From NCBI GenBank assembly GCA_965116395.1, contig OZ220684.1, forward strand, positions 2,170,001-2,234,000: a DNA stretch of 64,000 bases. Reading direction: 5' to 3'. The position numbers and the translations under genes were made by a program. The notes below the pieces were generated by a model that searched no databases, was not told the DNA's origin, and saw nothing but the letters and a program-made list of their open reading frames with translations. The first letter of the stretch is position 1. Each line of letters opens with the position of its first letter. Of the stretch, positions 1-8,977 are shown piece after piece. Source of the DNA: Bin5 sp965116395 (GTDB taxonomy: Bacteria > Chloroflexota > Anaerolineae > Caldilineales > Caldilineaceae).

Positions 1-255
1 GACGATCGTGCTCACGCTGCGGGGAATGCGCAGCCGTTCAAACATATCGACAATCGGAATCAGGAAGTAGGAGACAAGCCCCGCCATAATCAGTATCGGC
101 AGGACCGGACGGCTGACCCAGAAGATGAGCGCGCCGAAGACGAACAAAACGATCAGGACTGTTCTTTTGGTCGCGGTATCCCACGCGGTGTTCGGCGCCA
201 GAACTGAACTTGAACTTTGGGATTCAGTTTCTTCCGCTGTGGATGGCGGTGTCAT
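1..255 (-). CDS. AI-2E family transporter (PerM/UPF0118), N-terminal part, cut by window edge
   Basis: The 85 visible codons read as the amino end of an AI-2E/PerM family membrane protein. A polar Ser/Glu-rich leader of about 30 residues is followed by a hydrophobic helix, a second helix with MAGLVSYFLIPIVDMFERL, and IPRSVSTIV. In this family the first two helices are followed by the same 'L.P.VD.lerr.iPR' pattern. The start is the ATG whose complement is at 253-255. The rest of the gene lies before position 1. Members are polytopic inner-membrane proteins, some proposed to export autoinducer-2 or ions; the substrate here is unknown. Family call is fairly secure, function is not. Confidence 0.75.
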   Translation of the reverse strand, partial: MTPPSTAEETESQSSSSVLAPNTAWDTATKRTVLIVLFVFGALIFWVSRPVLPILIMAGLVSYFLIPIVDMFERLRIPRSVSTIV

Positions 256-536
256 GGAATCCATTATTTGGAGGCCACTATATGGGACCCACTGCACGGG
301 ACCCAATGTACGGGAGCGCGTTCCCCTGCGTCTGTCTCTCCCGGCATTAGAGCCGGAGAATGGTCTTGCATGCAGAAGGAAGCAGGACGAAATTCCTATA
401 CCATTCTACAAGAGAAAACACGGCTGCCGTCCTAAAGTTGCGCTTTTGCCGCTTCATGTCCTCATGGAAATCCAGGCGTCCTGCCTGCCGCCGCGCCATC
501 ACCGCGTCGTCACTGTGCGATCACTGTGCCATGCGT

Positions 537-2000
537 TCAATCCAGCCCCAGCGACGCGTATTCCCATTCGGCCACCGGCGTAAACTGGGATGGGTCCAGT
601 ACCGTTTTCGGGCCAAACGGCGCGGCCGTGACGCTGCCCACATCCACCGCGCCGTTCTCGACCGCCAGTGTCGGGAAACGCCGCCCGCCCGGCGTCGTGT
701 GCGGGCGGTAGAGATCGCCATGCGCCGCCAGCATCTGCGCCTGCACGTCGTCCGGCAGCATCGCCAGGCCGGCGAAGTAGTGATGACCGTTGCGTTCGGC
801 GTGTTCGATGCCCAGCGTCGCCAGTACCGCCAGGTCCTCCAACAGTGCCACCGGCCCCAGGTTGCACAGGTCCTCGGCGCTGATGATATGCAATGTGTCC
901 GGCTGCTGTCGCTGGCGGTGACGGATCAGGCAAGTGTTGGCGATGCCTTTGAAGATGCCTTTACAGTTCTTGTGGCTGGTGCCCACGTAGCCGCTTTCGA
1001 GCGCGGTGGGCGCGCTGGAAAGCTCGCCGTCGGATTCGTCGATGATGATCGGCGGCCGTTCCCCCCAGGCAAGCAACGCCGCGCCCACCTCCTCGCTCAG
1101 GGCGATGTCGCGGTGGAAGGGCTGTTCGACGAAAATCAGCCGTTGCAGAAAGCCGCCCAGGGCCGGGTCGGCGTCCAACTCTTCCCAGAGGGCGCGAAAA
1201 TCAGCAACGTTGTGATAGGTCTCGTTGCCGTCGAGCGTGTGCCGGTAATCGACATTGCGCTCGTCCAGCAGCGCGGCAATGCGTTGTAACCGCGCCCTGT
1301 CCGCGTCGATGTCGCCGCCAATCTTGATCTTGAAATGGGTCAATCCGTAAGCCTGGATCGACGCGTCCAGCGATTGGGGCAGACCGTCATCGACCTGATC
1401 GGCGGGCGGGACTTCGTCGTCGGTGAGGGGATCGATCATGCCGACCGTATGCCGAACGATCACCCGCTCCAGGGGCTTGGCCGGCAGCAGATCCGCCGGC
1501 GCGTGCCCGGCCAGTTCCGGCCGCAGCTCGTCCAGCTCCATCCCCAGGCTGTTCGCGTGCACAGCCTCGGCGAAGGTCGTGCCCGTAGCCCGGCAGAAGC
1601 CGTCGATGATCGCCCGCTCCACCAGCGAAACGCCGAACGCCCACAGCAGCGGCGGGTAGTCCGTGCCTGCGGCCCAATCCTCCTGGGCCTGGTAGGCGGC
1701 CCGCCACAGCGCATAGACCGAGTCCGCCGCGCCGGCTTCGCGGGCATGGCGGCAGGCCGCCTGCACTACGTCGAGCATCTCGGCGATATCCTGGGCCATC
1801 GACGAATCGGGTACTTTGGTAAACCATTTCGGCGCCAGGCCCTCGGCCGCGATCCCGTCCGCCTGTCTGCCGTCCACCACAACCCGTACCTGCAAAAAGA
1901 GATGCGGCAGCGCGGTCATGGTGACGATGCCATAGCGGAAGGGCATGCGGTTGCGCATGTTGAGGATATGGAGATCGAAGTCGAGCAGGCGTACGGACAT
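537..2000 (-). CDS. Enolase-superfamily (mandelate racemase/muconate lactonizing-like) protein
   Basis: A 487-residue protein with an N-terminal capping domain and a C-terminal barrel of enolase-superfamily type. The catalytic layout is visible: FKIKIGGD (the KxK base motif), LDGNE and FVEQPF (first two metal ligands on strands 3 and 4), IIIDESDG (third ligand), then SHKNCKGIFK. Such enzymes abstract a proton alpha to a carboxylate, typically on sugar acids, with Mg2+. It is longer than the usual 360-400 residues. A diverged paralogue lies at 48748-50103 and shares the unusual K-[NT]-C-K-G segment. It starts a minus-strand run of carbohydrate genes. Substrate cannot be inferred from sequence alone. 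Confidence 0.85.
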   Translation of the reverse strand: MSVRLLDFDLHILNMRNRMPFRYGIVTMTALPHLFLQVRVVVDGRQADGIAAEGLAPKWFTKVPDSSMAQDIAEMLDVVQAACRHAREAGAADSVYALWRAAYQAQEDWAAGTDYPPLLWAFGVSLVERAIIDGFCRATGTTFAEAVHANSLGMELDELRPELAGHAPADLLPAKPLERVIVRHTVGMIDPLTDDEVPPADQVDDGLPQSLDASIQAYGLTHFKIKIGGDIDADRARLQRIAALLDERNVDYRHTLDGNETYHNVADFRALWEELDADPALGGFLQRLIFVEQPFHRDIALSEEVGAALLAWGERPPIIIDESDGELSSAPTALESGYVGTSHKNCKGIFKGIANTCLIRHRQRQQPDTLHIISAEDLCNLGPVALLEDLAVLATLGIEHAERNGHHYFAGLAMLPDDVQAQMLAAHGDLYRPHTTPGGRRFPTLAVENGAVDVGSVTAAPFGPKTVLDPSQFTPVAEWEYASLGLD

Positions 2001-2086
2001 CTGTCGTTCCCCCCTGTCTGTGCAAAAACAGATTCCAGTGAGCCTCCGCGTACGAGTGGGGTCACTAAAAACTAGAAACTGAAAAC

Positions 2087-2538
2087 GAAACTACGCAGCC
2101 ACAACTAATCTGCGATCCTGAATGAGGCGAGCAAAGGTGCTCTCTCAACTCTCTACTTTTATATGGGCGGTCGGGCCTTCGGCCCTCCCTTGTGCAGGGG
2201 CTGCGCCCCCGCAACGCCCCCCTACAAAACCATCGCTCACCGACCATGTGTGCGCATTCCAGCAGCGTATCTAGCCACCAGTGTTTCCTCCCCCACTTGC
2301 CGCCTCAACCCACCGACCATCGACCGCTAATCTCCGGTGTTCCCCTGACGACTGGTGTTCCACAAAAAACTGAAAACTGAAAACTAAAAACTGCAGTTCC
2401 GACCGTGTGTGCGCATTCCAGCCGTGCGGCTCCAGCAACGTGGCAGCCGCGCCAACCGAATACGCAATCAGATTGCTTGAATGGCGGCAGGGATAAGGGG
2501 CTGGTCAAGACACGTACTGTATATGGCTGAGTAGTTAC
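2087..2538. mobile_element. MITE copy 1 (IS66-like ends), with internal 158-bp insertion
   Basis: Ends are gaaactacgcagcc at the left and ggctgagtagttac at the right, an imperfect inverted repeat. The 8 bases before and after the element are identical (ctgaaaac), a perfect 8-bp target duplication, although that octamer also occurs in the surrounding degenerate repeats. The core at about 2165-2230 is the GC-rich hairpin segment shared by all copies. Between a direct repeat of cgaccNtgtgtgcgcattcc (about 2240 and 2400) sits roughly 158 bp absent from other copies. No ORF is supported. It fills the gap between two sugar-catabolism genes. Confidence 0.8.
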
Positions 2539-2561
2539 CTGAAAACTAAGAACTGACCAAA

Positions 2562-3368
2562 CTACAGTTCAGACAGCGCGCGCTCGTAGCCGCGCAGCGT
2601 CGCGATCTCGCGCGGCAGGTGAACGTCCGTCGGCTCCCAGTTGATCCATTCGCCGCTGAGATATCCCTCGTAGCCGCCGCCGCGTAACAGCTCCAGCACC
2701 TGCTTGTGATCGACATCCCCCGTGCCGAAAGCCGTATAGTCCGGGCGTTCGGCGTCGATGAACACGTCGTGCATATGGACATGGCGGATCCAGCGCCGCA
2801 GCGTGTCATAGGAATCTGCCAGCGTCCAGCCCTCTGTGCGCACCGGATGCGCGGCATCCCAGTTTACGCCAATCGCCGGACGATCGACCCGTTCCATAAC
2901 CGCGGCTACATTGGCGGGGTTGCACCAGGCATCGTGCGTTTCCATGCATACGACGACCCCGCGCCCGTCGGCCCGATCCGCCAGCCGCGCAAGCGCGTCC
3001 GCCACGCCGCTGATGGCCGATTCCCTGTCGATGCCCTCCGGGATCCGCCCGCCGAAGACGCGCAGCGTCGGCGCGCCGATGTCCGCGGCCAGGTCGATGT
3101 ACTGGAGGGTTTCTTCCACCTGCGCGTCCCGGTCCGCGGGATCGGCGAAGCGGTTGCCTGAAGCCAGGCAGCAGATGGCGATGCCGGCGTCAGCCGCCTG
3201 CGCGCGGAAGGACGCCCGCTGCTCCGCCGACGCCTCCAACTCCACCGCGTGCTTGTGGCCGCCGGCGGCCCGCGGCTCGATGCCATCGTAGCCGTACTGC
3301 GCCGCCAGCGCCAGCATCTCCGCGAAGGTCGCCTGCGGGCAGGAAAAGCTCATGAATGCAAAGTTCAT
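2562..3368 (-). CDS. Sugar phosphate isomerase/epimerase (xylose-isomerase-like TIM barrel)
   Basis: A 268-residue AP-endonuclease-2/IolE-type barrel. It opens MNFAFMSFSCPQATFAEML, with the family's first strand and Y.GIEPRA at strand 2. CMETHDAW, GVNWDAAHP, HVHMHDVF and SGEWINWEP carry the Glu, Asp, His and Glu metal ligands expected for this fold. The reading frame extends upstream to about 3641, but the start at 3368 has a well-spaced AAGGAG and gives the normal family length, so I chose it. Family members isomerise or epimerise sugars or inositol derivatives using a divalent metal. It sits directly downstream of the Gfo/Idh/MocA gene, a pairing common in sugar and inositol catabolism. Confidence 0.88.
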   Translation of the reverse strand: MNFAFMSFSCPQATFAEMLALAAQYGYDGIEPRAAGGHKHAVELEASAEQRASFRAQAADAGIAICCLASGNRFADPADRDAQVEETLQYIDLAADIGAPTLRVFGGRIPEGIDRESAISGVADALARLADRADGRGVVVCMETHDAWCNPANVAAVMERVDRPAIGVNWDAAHPVRTEGWTLADSYDTLRRWIRHVHMHDVFIDAERPDYTAFGTGDVDHKQVLELLRGGGYEGYLSGEWINWEPTDVHLPREIATLRGYERALSEL

Positions 3369-3429
3369 CGCTTCAAACTCCTTTTCTGTAAAATTTCCTC
3401 TGTTAATCGAACTTGGGTTCGCGGCCGCA

Positions 3430-4491
3430 TCAGGCCGCAGATACCTCCACCGCCTCCCCCCTCTCCGCCGACCGGTACATTGCATCGGTGATCTGTTGCA
3501 CCAGCAGCGCCTGCGCCAGCGTCGTCTTGGGAGGACGGCCTGAGCGGACCGCCGTCGCGAAGTCCTCCAGCAGCGCGCGGTGGATGTCCATGTAGGATTC
3601 GCTGCCCGTCCACAACGTCTGTGTGGTCGTTCCATCTGCACGGTCGTTTTCGTAGCACAGGATCTCCTTCTCCTGCGCTGGCGTCATCCACAGGCGCAAC
3701 GACCCTGCCTCACCAATCACCTCCCACGATGTCTCCGCCTGCGCCGCGGCGTACTCGCCCCGCTCATACGTGAGCGCGATACCGTCGGCGCAGCGCACCA
3801 GCCCGGCGATGTGCGTCTCCCCGTCGGATCCCGGCGCAACCGTATCGGCGAAGGTGGAGGGAACCCGCCAGCTCTGCGCCAGGACCGTTTGCGGGCGCAG
3901 CCGCCAGCCGCTGATGCCCAGCAGATAGTCCAGATCGTAGCAGCCCCAGTTGACAAGAATACCGCCGCCATTCAGTTCGCGGCTGAGCCGCCAGGCCGGC
4001 GGCGGCGTTTCCGGGGCCGGCCCCGCCGGGAAGATGGCGCGGCAGCGGAGCAGGCGCAGCGCGCCCAGCTTGCCCTGGCCGATCCAGTCGGTAACAGTCC
4101 GGGTCGATTCCAAAAAATGAAAACGGGACGAGCAGCAGGCCGCGACCCGGTCCCCCTGGACAGAGATCAGCCGCCGCACCTCGTCCGCACTGCGGGCCAC
4201 CGGTTTTTCCGTCAGCAGGTGTTTGCCCGCCCGCAGGGCCTGCATCCCCAACGCAATGCGAAAACTGGCCGGCAGCGCCAGCACCACAGCCTCTACCCGC
4301 GCATCAGCCAGCAGCTCTGCGCCGCTGTTGTAAACTGTCCCTACCGCATAGGCAGCGGCAGTCTTTTCCGCCAACGCCCGCTGCACGTCAGCGACGGCCG
4401 CCAGCTCGATCTGATCGGAGGCCGCGGCCGCTTGCGCATGGGCCGCGCCGATCGTTCCGCAACCGATGATGCCGAGTTGTAGGGGTGTCAT
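3430..4491 (-). CDS. Gfo/Idh/MocA family NAD(P)-dependent oxidoreductase
   Basis: The 353-residue protein begins with a Rossmann motif, GIIGCGTIGAAHA (around residues 8-20). TEKPVA near residue 95 is the diagnostic E-K-P of the family. C-terminal strands follow, including NGGGILVNWGCYDLDYLL, where the family's active-site Asp/His segment lies. These are sugar, inositol or amino-sugar dehydrogenases. It is followed 61 bp downstream by the TIM-barrel isomerase and divergently faces the methyltransferase gene across 68 bp. Another family member is cut by the right edge of the window. Substrate unknown. Confidence 0.92.
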   Translation of the reverse strand: MTPLQLGIIGCGTIGAAHAQAAAASDQIELAAVADVQRALAEKTAAAYAVGTVYNSGAELLADARVEAVVLALPASFRIALGMQALRAGKHLLTEKPVARSADEVRRLISVQGDRVAACCSSRFHFLESTRTVTDWIGQGKLGALRLLRCRAIFPAGPAPETPPPAWRLSRELNGGGILVNWGCYDLDYLLGISGWRLRPQTVLAQSWRVPSTFADTVAPGSDGETHIAGLVRCADGIALTYERGEYAAAQAETSWEVIGEAGSLRLWMTPAQEKEILCYENDRADGTTTQTLWTGSESYMDIHRALLEDFATAVRSGRPPKTTLAQALLVQQITDAMYRSAERGEAVEVSAA

Positions 4492-4559
4492 TCGCCTGGT
4501 TCCTTCATGCTACAATGACAGCTGACAGAATACGTACCCTCACGCAAAGGAACGCGCAT

Positions 4560-5315
4560 ATGGACGCCCCCTCCCCATCCTGGCAAAGACTCTATGCCGA
4601 TGAGACCTTCAGCTGGATCTGGCCGCCCGCATATGAACCGAATTCGAATCCGCCCGAGTTGGAGCAGATTCTTTCTCTGCTGAAGCCGCACAAAGGAGCC
4701 CGTTTTCTTGACCTGGCCTGCGGGCTGGGATGGCTGACGATCCCGCTGGCGCTGCGCGGCTTTCAGGTGACCGGTTACGACCTCAGCGACGCAATGCTGA
4801 CACGCGCCCAAGAATCAGCCGAGCAAGTAAACGCGCAGATCGAGTGGGTTCGCGGGGACATGCGCAGCCTGCCAGCCAGCTGGACCGCGACCTTCGATTG
4901 CGTCACCCTTACCCTCAGCGAGTTCGGATGCTTTCACGACTCGGACAATCAACGGGTGCTCGCTGATGTGGCGCGTGTCCTTAAGAGCGGCGGCCGCTTT
5001 CTCCTTGACATTGTTGTGAATCGTGACGAGTTGATCCTGAATGGCGATCGCAACAACAGCTTCGACGGCGGTGGGTTCTTCATCGCAGACAAGGGAAGCC
5101 TTGACATTTTGAGCGGTATTTTCACCAGGGCTTTCCAGTGGTATCACCAGGGCCAGCGTCACGAAACCAGTTGGCAGATCCGGGCATATACACCGCCGGA
5201 GGTGAAACGGATGTTGGATCAGGCCGGCTTCCGGGAGCTGTCAGCGTACCGGAACTATGCCGGAGACAGCCTGACGCGGGACAGCGCCGGGATGGTATTC
5301 CTGGCCCAGAAGTAG
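4560..5315 (+). CDS. Class I SAM-dependent methyltransferase
   Basis: A 251-residue protein with the standard Rossmann-like methyltransferase motifs: FLDLACGLGWLTIPLA (motif I, SAM binding, around residues 44-59), VTGYDLSDAML (motif II), VRGDMRSLP, and FDCVTLTLSEFGCF (motif IV). The frame is open back to 4485, but the ATG at 4560 has AAAGGA 8 bases upstream and matches the family start. It is similar to small-molecule or ubiquinone/biotin-type methyltransferases; the acceptor is not evident. It is transcribed alone, divergent from the oxidoreductase gene and convergent with the unknown gene at 5360. Confidence 0.88.
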   Translation: MDAPSPSWQRLYADETFSWIWPPAYEPNSNPPELEQILSLLKPHKGARFLDLACGLGWLTIPLALRGFQVTGYDLSDAMLTRAQESAEQVNAQIEWVRGDMRSLPASWTATFDCVTLTLSEFGCFHDSDNQRVLADVARVLKSGGRFLLDIVVNRDELILNGDRNNSFDGGGFFIADKGSLDILSGIFTRAFQWYHQGQRHETSWQIRAYTPPEVKRMLDQAGFRELSAYRNYAGDSLTRDSAGMVFLAQK

Positions 5316-5359
5316 CCCGTTCTGCGAAGCCCTATGTCGATTCGGCTCCTGCTGTCAGT

Positions 5360-6736
5360 TCAGCCCCTGTAGTTTCTGTGCGCATTCGCGTTCGTTTCCA
5401 GTTGTAACGCCAGCGCCGGGCCAAGTACCGCCGTCGTCATGCCGGCGTGGTTTTCGCGCCCATGACCGCGCGCGATCGCGCTGACCGAGCGCGCCGAGCA
5501 GCCGTGGTCGCGGCCGTCCGGAAAGGCTGCGCGCGCCAGCAGAAAGTAGGTGCGGGCCAAATCCACCGCGCGCGCCTGCAGCGCGCTGTCCCCCGCAATC
5601 TCCGCGGCCACCGCCAGCGTGATCGGATTGTGGCGCCGCTCGCGGCCGTCTTCCAGCCAGCGCGGCGCGTCCGAGCGCTTGCCCACGCCCGATGCGCGGC
5701 GGGCCGGGTGCTTGAACTCTGTGTCCAGGGTGATTTCGGTGATGTCGAAGGGGTCGAGCCGGGCCACAGCCTCCAATACCGCCTTGTCGTAGCGCCCATC
5801 GCCCGTCCAGCGCCTGTAGGACCGTACTGCATCGGTGGCTGCGCCCGCGTCCGCGTCTGCCAGCTGTGCCGCCAGCGGCTCCAACAGCCGTTCGGCCGCC
5901 AGTCGAAAGCGGGGTTCGCCGCTCTCCCGCCACAGGCGCAGGAACGTATTGATGGCGTCAGAGCCGAGCAGATTCTCCGCCCGGTCGACCTCCGCCTGCA
6001 GGTCGGGTGCTTCGCCCATGAACGAGTAGTAGAGCGCTTTATCGTCGTCGCTGAACTCGTACAGAATGCCGTCGGGGGTCAGGGCAATCGGCAGCGCATC
6101 CCCTGCCAGAATCGCGTCCGCCCACTCCCCCGCATAGACCGTCGCCAACTCGATATAGCGCTTTTTGACCGTCTCCGTCTCCGAGTTCGACGCCGCCAGC
6201 AGGCAGATGTTGAGGCAGCGCAGATGGTCCGGCGAGTTAAGCGCCATGCCCGGCTCCTGGCGCAGGCCGTCCGCGCCGAAGAAAAGTGAGTGAAAGCGCC
6301 GTCTGTCCCAATCGAACCAGTCCGGCGCGCCGGTCGACCAGTTGCCCATGTGCTCGGCGGCATCGTCCAGCTGCCGGGCCGTCTCCCGGTCATCCGGCAG
6401 AATCCGTTGCAGGGCACCCAGGAACAGTTCATAGTGCTCCGTGCCGTGGTGCGCCTCCTGCATACGCCAGTAGCCATGCCGCCACTGTTGCGTCCGGGTG
6501 TAATGATCGCGCATGCGATCGCGTGCCTGTTGCAGAAAGCGCAGAATGCGTTCGTCCGCGCCGGCGCGCAGCAGCGGCTCCCAACCGGTGGTGTAGGTGC
6601 CCTGATCATGGATATCGGTGGCCGGCTCGTCCGCGTAGCGGTCGATGGCCTCGTATGCCCACACGCGCACGTCATCCAGGAAGCGCTGGCAGGCGTGGGG
6701 CAGGTCGTGAGAGGGTTCGATCTGACGCCTGTACAT
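5360..6736 (-). CDS. Uncharacterised protein, possible (alpha/alpha) toroid, coupled to GH29 gene
   Basis: A 458-residue protein I do not recognise. It is rich in Trp, Tyr, His and Asp, has no signal peptide or membrane helix, and is almost wholly alpha-helical in character. GNWSTGAPDWFDWDRRRF and a C-terminal stretch with ENHAGM resemble helical-barrel carbohydrate enzymes or polysaccharide lyases, but only loosely. Its ATG lies 2 bp after the stop of the GH29 fucosidase and its ribosome site (AGGGG) is inside that gene's last codons, so the two are translationally coupled. A role in the same glycan pathway is an inference from coupling. Confidence 0.75.
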   Translation of the reverse strand: MYRRQIEPSHDLPHACQRFLDDVRVWAYEAIDRYADEPATDIHDQGTYTTGWEPLLRAGADERILRFLQQARDRMRDHYTRTQQWRHGYWRMQEAHHGTEHYELFLGALQRILPDDRETARQLDDAAEHMGNWSTGAPDWFDWDRRRFHSLFFGADGLRQEPGMALNSPDHLRCLNICLLAASNSETETVKKRYIELATVYAGEWADAILAGDALPIALTPDGILYEFSDDDKALYYSFMGEAPDLQAEVDRAENLLGSDAINTFLRLWRESGEPRFRLAAERLLEPLAAQLADADAGAATDAVRSYRRWTGDGRYDKAVLEAVARLDPFDITEITLDTEFKHPARRASGVGKRSDAPRWLEDGRERRHNPITLAVAAEIAGDSALQARAVDLARTYFLLARAAFPDGRDHGCSARSVSAIARGHGRENHAGMTTAVLGPALALQLETNANAHRNYRG

Positions 6737-6738
6737 GG

Positions 6739-8142
6739 TTACCCCTGCAGTTCAATCTTGAATGTATAAGCGTGATTGCACGGACGTTGACTGGGCGTGC
6801 TCACGGTCAAGGCGTCCCCATCCTGCTTCCAGGCGACAGGCTCGTCGCTGCCGAGCATCGAAACGCGGCCGATGCGCCCGCCGACCGAAGAGCCGCTGCC
6901 CAGCGAGGTGATGGCGGCCTCGCTGCCGGGCCAGCCCAATACGATGGCATAGAGGGCATTGTCCTTCTGCGTGAAGCGTACATCTTTGGGGGTGAAGGGC
7001 TGATTCTTGCGCTCGGACATCTGCCCGTCCGCCACAGCCGTATCGCCCTCACCGAACCGCTCCCAGTGGCGCGTGCCGTAAATGGCCTCCCCGTTCACAT
7101 CCAGCCAACCGCCCAGATCCAGCAGCAGCTGGGTCGCCTCCGCCGGGATGACGCCGTCCGCGCGCGGGCCGACGTTCAGGAGCAGGTTGCCGTTTTTGCT
7201 TACGATGTCGATCAGATCGTGAATGATCGTTGCCGCGCTCTTGAACTCGTCGTCCTTGACATAGCTCCAGGCCTTGTAGCTGACCGCGGTGTCGGTCTGC
7301 CAGTAGTGCGGGCGGATGTCGTCCAGTTTGCCCCGCTCCACATCATAGACCGCGACGCCGTCCGGGAACTTGTCCTTATACTGGAGGATAGGTTCGCTGC
7401 CCCACTCCAGCGCGCGGTTGTAGTAGTAGGCGGCAACCTGTGGGCGGTACGGCGCGAACTCATCGTAATGCCAGCCAAAATCGAACCAGAGCACATCCGG
7501 CCGGAAATAGTCGATCATCTCAAGCGTGCGCGCGTACCAGTTCTGCAGAAAGTCCCAGCTGGCGGGCGCGTCCTCCGGATGGGGCGGGTTGTAGAGCTCC
7601 TCCAGGCCGGGATCCGTGGTATCGAAGTCATCTGCGTAAGTGTAGTAGCGCCAGTTGAAGGCCCGGTGGCTGGAGACACCGAATTTGAGGCCGGCCGCGC
7701 GGGTTTCCCGCTCCAGCTCCTTACAGACATCCCGCTTTGGCCCCATCAGGGCCGAATTCCAGCGGGTATGGGTGCTGGCGTACATGGGGAAGCCGTCATG
7801 ATGTTCGGCGACGGGCACGATGTAACGCGCGCCGGCCTTGCGGAACAGATCGATCCACTGCGCCGGGTCCCAGTTCTCCGCTTTGAACAGGGGGATGAAA
7901 TCCTTGTATCCGAACTTGGACGGATGGCCCCAGGTCTCCGTGTGGTGCTGGTAGTAGTTCGGCCCCTTGCGCGAAATCTCGTCCCGGTACATGAAGCGGG
8001 GATACCATTCGTTATCGAAGGCGGGGACGGAGTAGGGGCCCCAGTGGATGAAGATGCCCAGCTTATCGTTCATGAACCATTCGGGCACCTCATAGTTCTG
8101 CAGGGAGTCCCAGGTCGGTTCGTAGCGGAAATCCGTGGTCAT
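6739..8142 (-). CDS. Alpha-L-fucosidase, GH29 family, predicted cytoplasmic
   Basis: A 467-residue protein with GH29 signatures: GIFIHWGPYSVPAF (residues 29-42), AEHHDGF (112-118, substrate-binding His pair) and DVLWFDFGW (216-224), where D221 fits the catalytic nucleophile. NLLLNVGPRADG is the usual late barrel motif, followed by a beta-sandwich tail. The enzyme removes terminal alpha-L-fucose from glycans. No signal peptide is seen, so it may act on imported oligosaccharides. The start at 8142 has GGAG 7 bases upstream. It is co-transcribed with the unknown gene at 5360-6736. Confidence 0.92.
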   Translation of the reverse strand: MTTDFRYEPTWDSLQNYEVPEWFMNDKLGIFIHWGPYSVPAFDNEWYPRFMYRDEISRKGPNYYQHHTETWGHPSKFGYKDFIPLFKAENWDPAQWIDLFRKAGARYIVPVAEHHDGFPMYASTHTRWNSALMGPKRDVCKELERETRAAGLKFGVSSHRAFNWRYYTYADDFDTTDPGLEELYNPPHPEDAPASWDFLQNWYARTLEMIDYFRPDVLWFDFGWHYDEFAPYRPQVAAYYYNRALEWGSEPILQYKDKFPDGVAVYDVERGKLDDIRPHYWQTDTAVSYKAWSYVKDDEFKSAATIIHDLIDIVSKNGNLLLNVGPRADGVIPAEATQLLLDLGGWLDVNGEAIYGTRHWERFGEGDTAVADGQMSERKNQPFTPKDVRFTQKDNALYAIVLGWPGSEAAITSLGSGSSVGGRIGRVSMLGSDEPVAWKQDGDALTVSTPSQRPCNHAYTFKIELQG

Positions 8143-8400
8143 TGCATGGCTCCATGAAGGTTTATTGCGCGCGAAAACGGTCTGTTGCCTGCGGTCATCT
8201 TGAGGTCGGTACGGATGAGGAGTGGGTCAATGCGCTGCCGCTTCGCCGTATGAGCGCCGATATTTCAGGGCAGTATAGAGGGGGACGCCCATCGTGTCCA
8301 ATCCATGCCAGTTGAAATTTTGCCCGCCGTTGACGCCGGCAGTTGGACATTCGGCAGCCGGCGGACCGCCCCGCGGACGGCGCGATTCACAGGCCAACTG

Positions 8401-8796
8401 TCACTCACACAGGCCGCAGTGCAAGAACTGACGGGCCAGCAAAATGCCGAGCGCCGCGCACAGGAGGCTGATGCCGTTGTTGGCGAGGATATTGACAAGG
8501 CCGCCCCAGACGCGCCCGTTCTGCCAGAATGTGACGCTCTCGACGGCGAAGGTGGAGAAAGTGGTAAAAGAGCCGAGGAAGCCGACGATCAGCAGCAGCC
8601 GCAGCTGGGGCGACAGGGCAAAATAGTGGGAACCGGCCGCCACCAGGAAGCCGGCCAGCAGACTGCCGGCGGCATTGACGGTCAGCGTGCCATAGGGGAA
8701 GGCCATCTCCATTTTCCCTGCCAGCCACAGGCTGACAAAGTAGCGGGCATTCGCGCCCAGCACTGCGCCCAGACCGATCCAAAGTGCGTTCGTCAT
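8401..8796 (-). CDS. crcB: Fluoride ion channel/exporter CrcB (Fluc)
   Basis: The 131-residue four-helix membrane protein shows the diagnostic Fluc motifs: GAVLGANARY near the N-terminus, PYGTLTVNAAGS in helix 2, and GFLGSFTTFSTFAVE in helix 3, which holds the Phe-box and Na+-binding backbone. Fluc proteins form dual-topology dimers that lower cytoplasmic fluoride. It stands alone on the minus strand, downstream of the M1 peptidase gene. I looked for a fluoride riboswitch in the 180 bp upstream and did not find a convincing one. Confidence 0.95.
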   Translation of the reverse strand: MTNALWIGLGAVLGANARYFVSLWLAGKMEMAFPYGTLTVNAAGSLLAGFLVAAGSHYFALSPQLRLLLIVGFLGSFTTFSTFAVESVTFWQNGRVWGGLVNILANNGISLLCAALGILLARQFLHCGLCE

Positions 8797-8977
8797 ATGT
8801 CAGCTCGTCTGCGTGCCCATTGCCGCCCGTCCATCATGCGCTCGCAAAGTCCGAAGCGGCAGCGCATGCTACGGTCGCAGTTCGGACAAGGCGTCCGGCC
8901 TGTGCGTGAATGCACCCATTACAAATTTCGGCGGTTGGGCATCTGGCAGTGGGCGAACATCCCCGGCTGCATGAAGG

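Noticed and set aside
6286..8157. Plus-strand ORF of 623 codons opposite the GH29 gene
   Set aside because: The GH29 protein shows all catalytic motifs on the other strand; the antisense product has no motif and no ribosome site.
8797..8977. Fluoride riboswitch upstream of crcB
   Set aside because: The region was read for the conserved GCTGATG core and pseudoknot pattern on the minus strand and these were not found.
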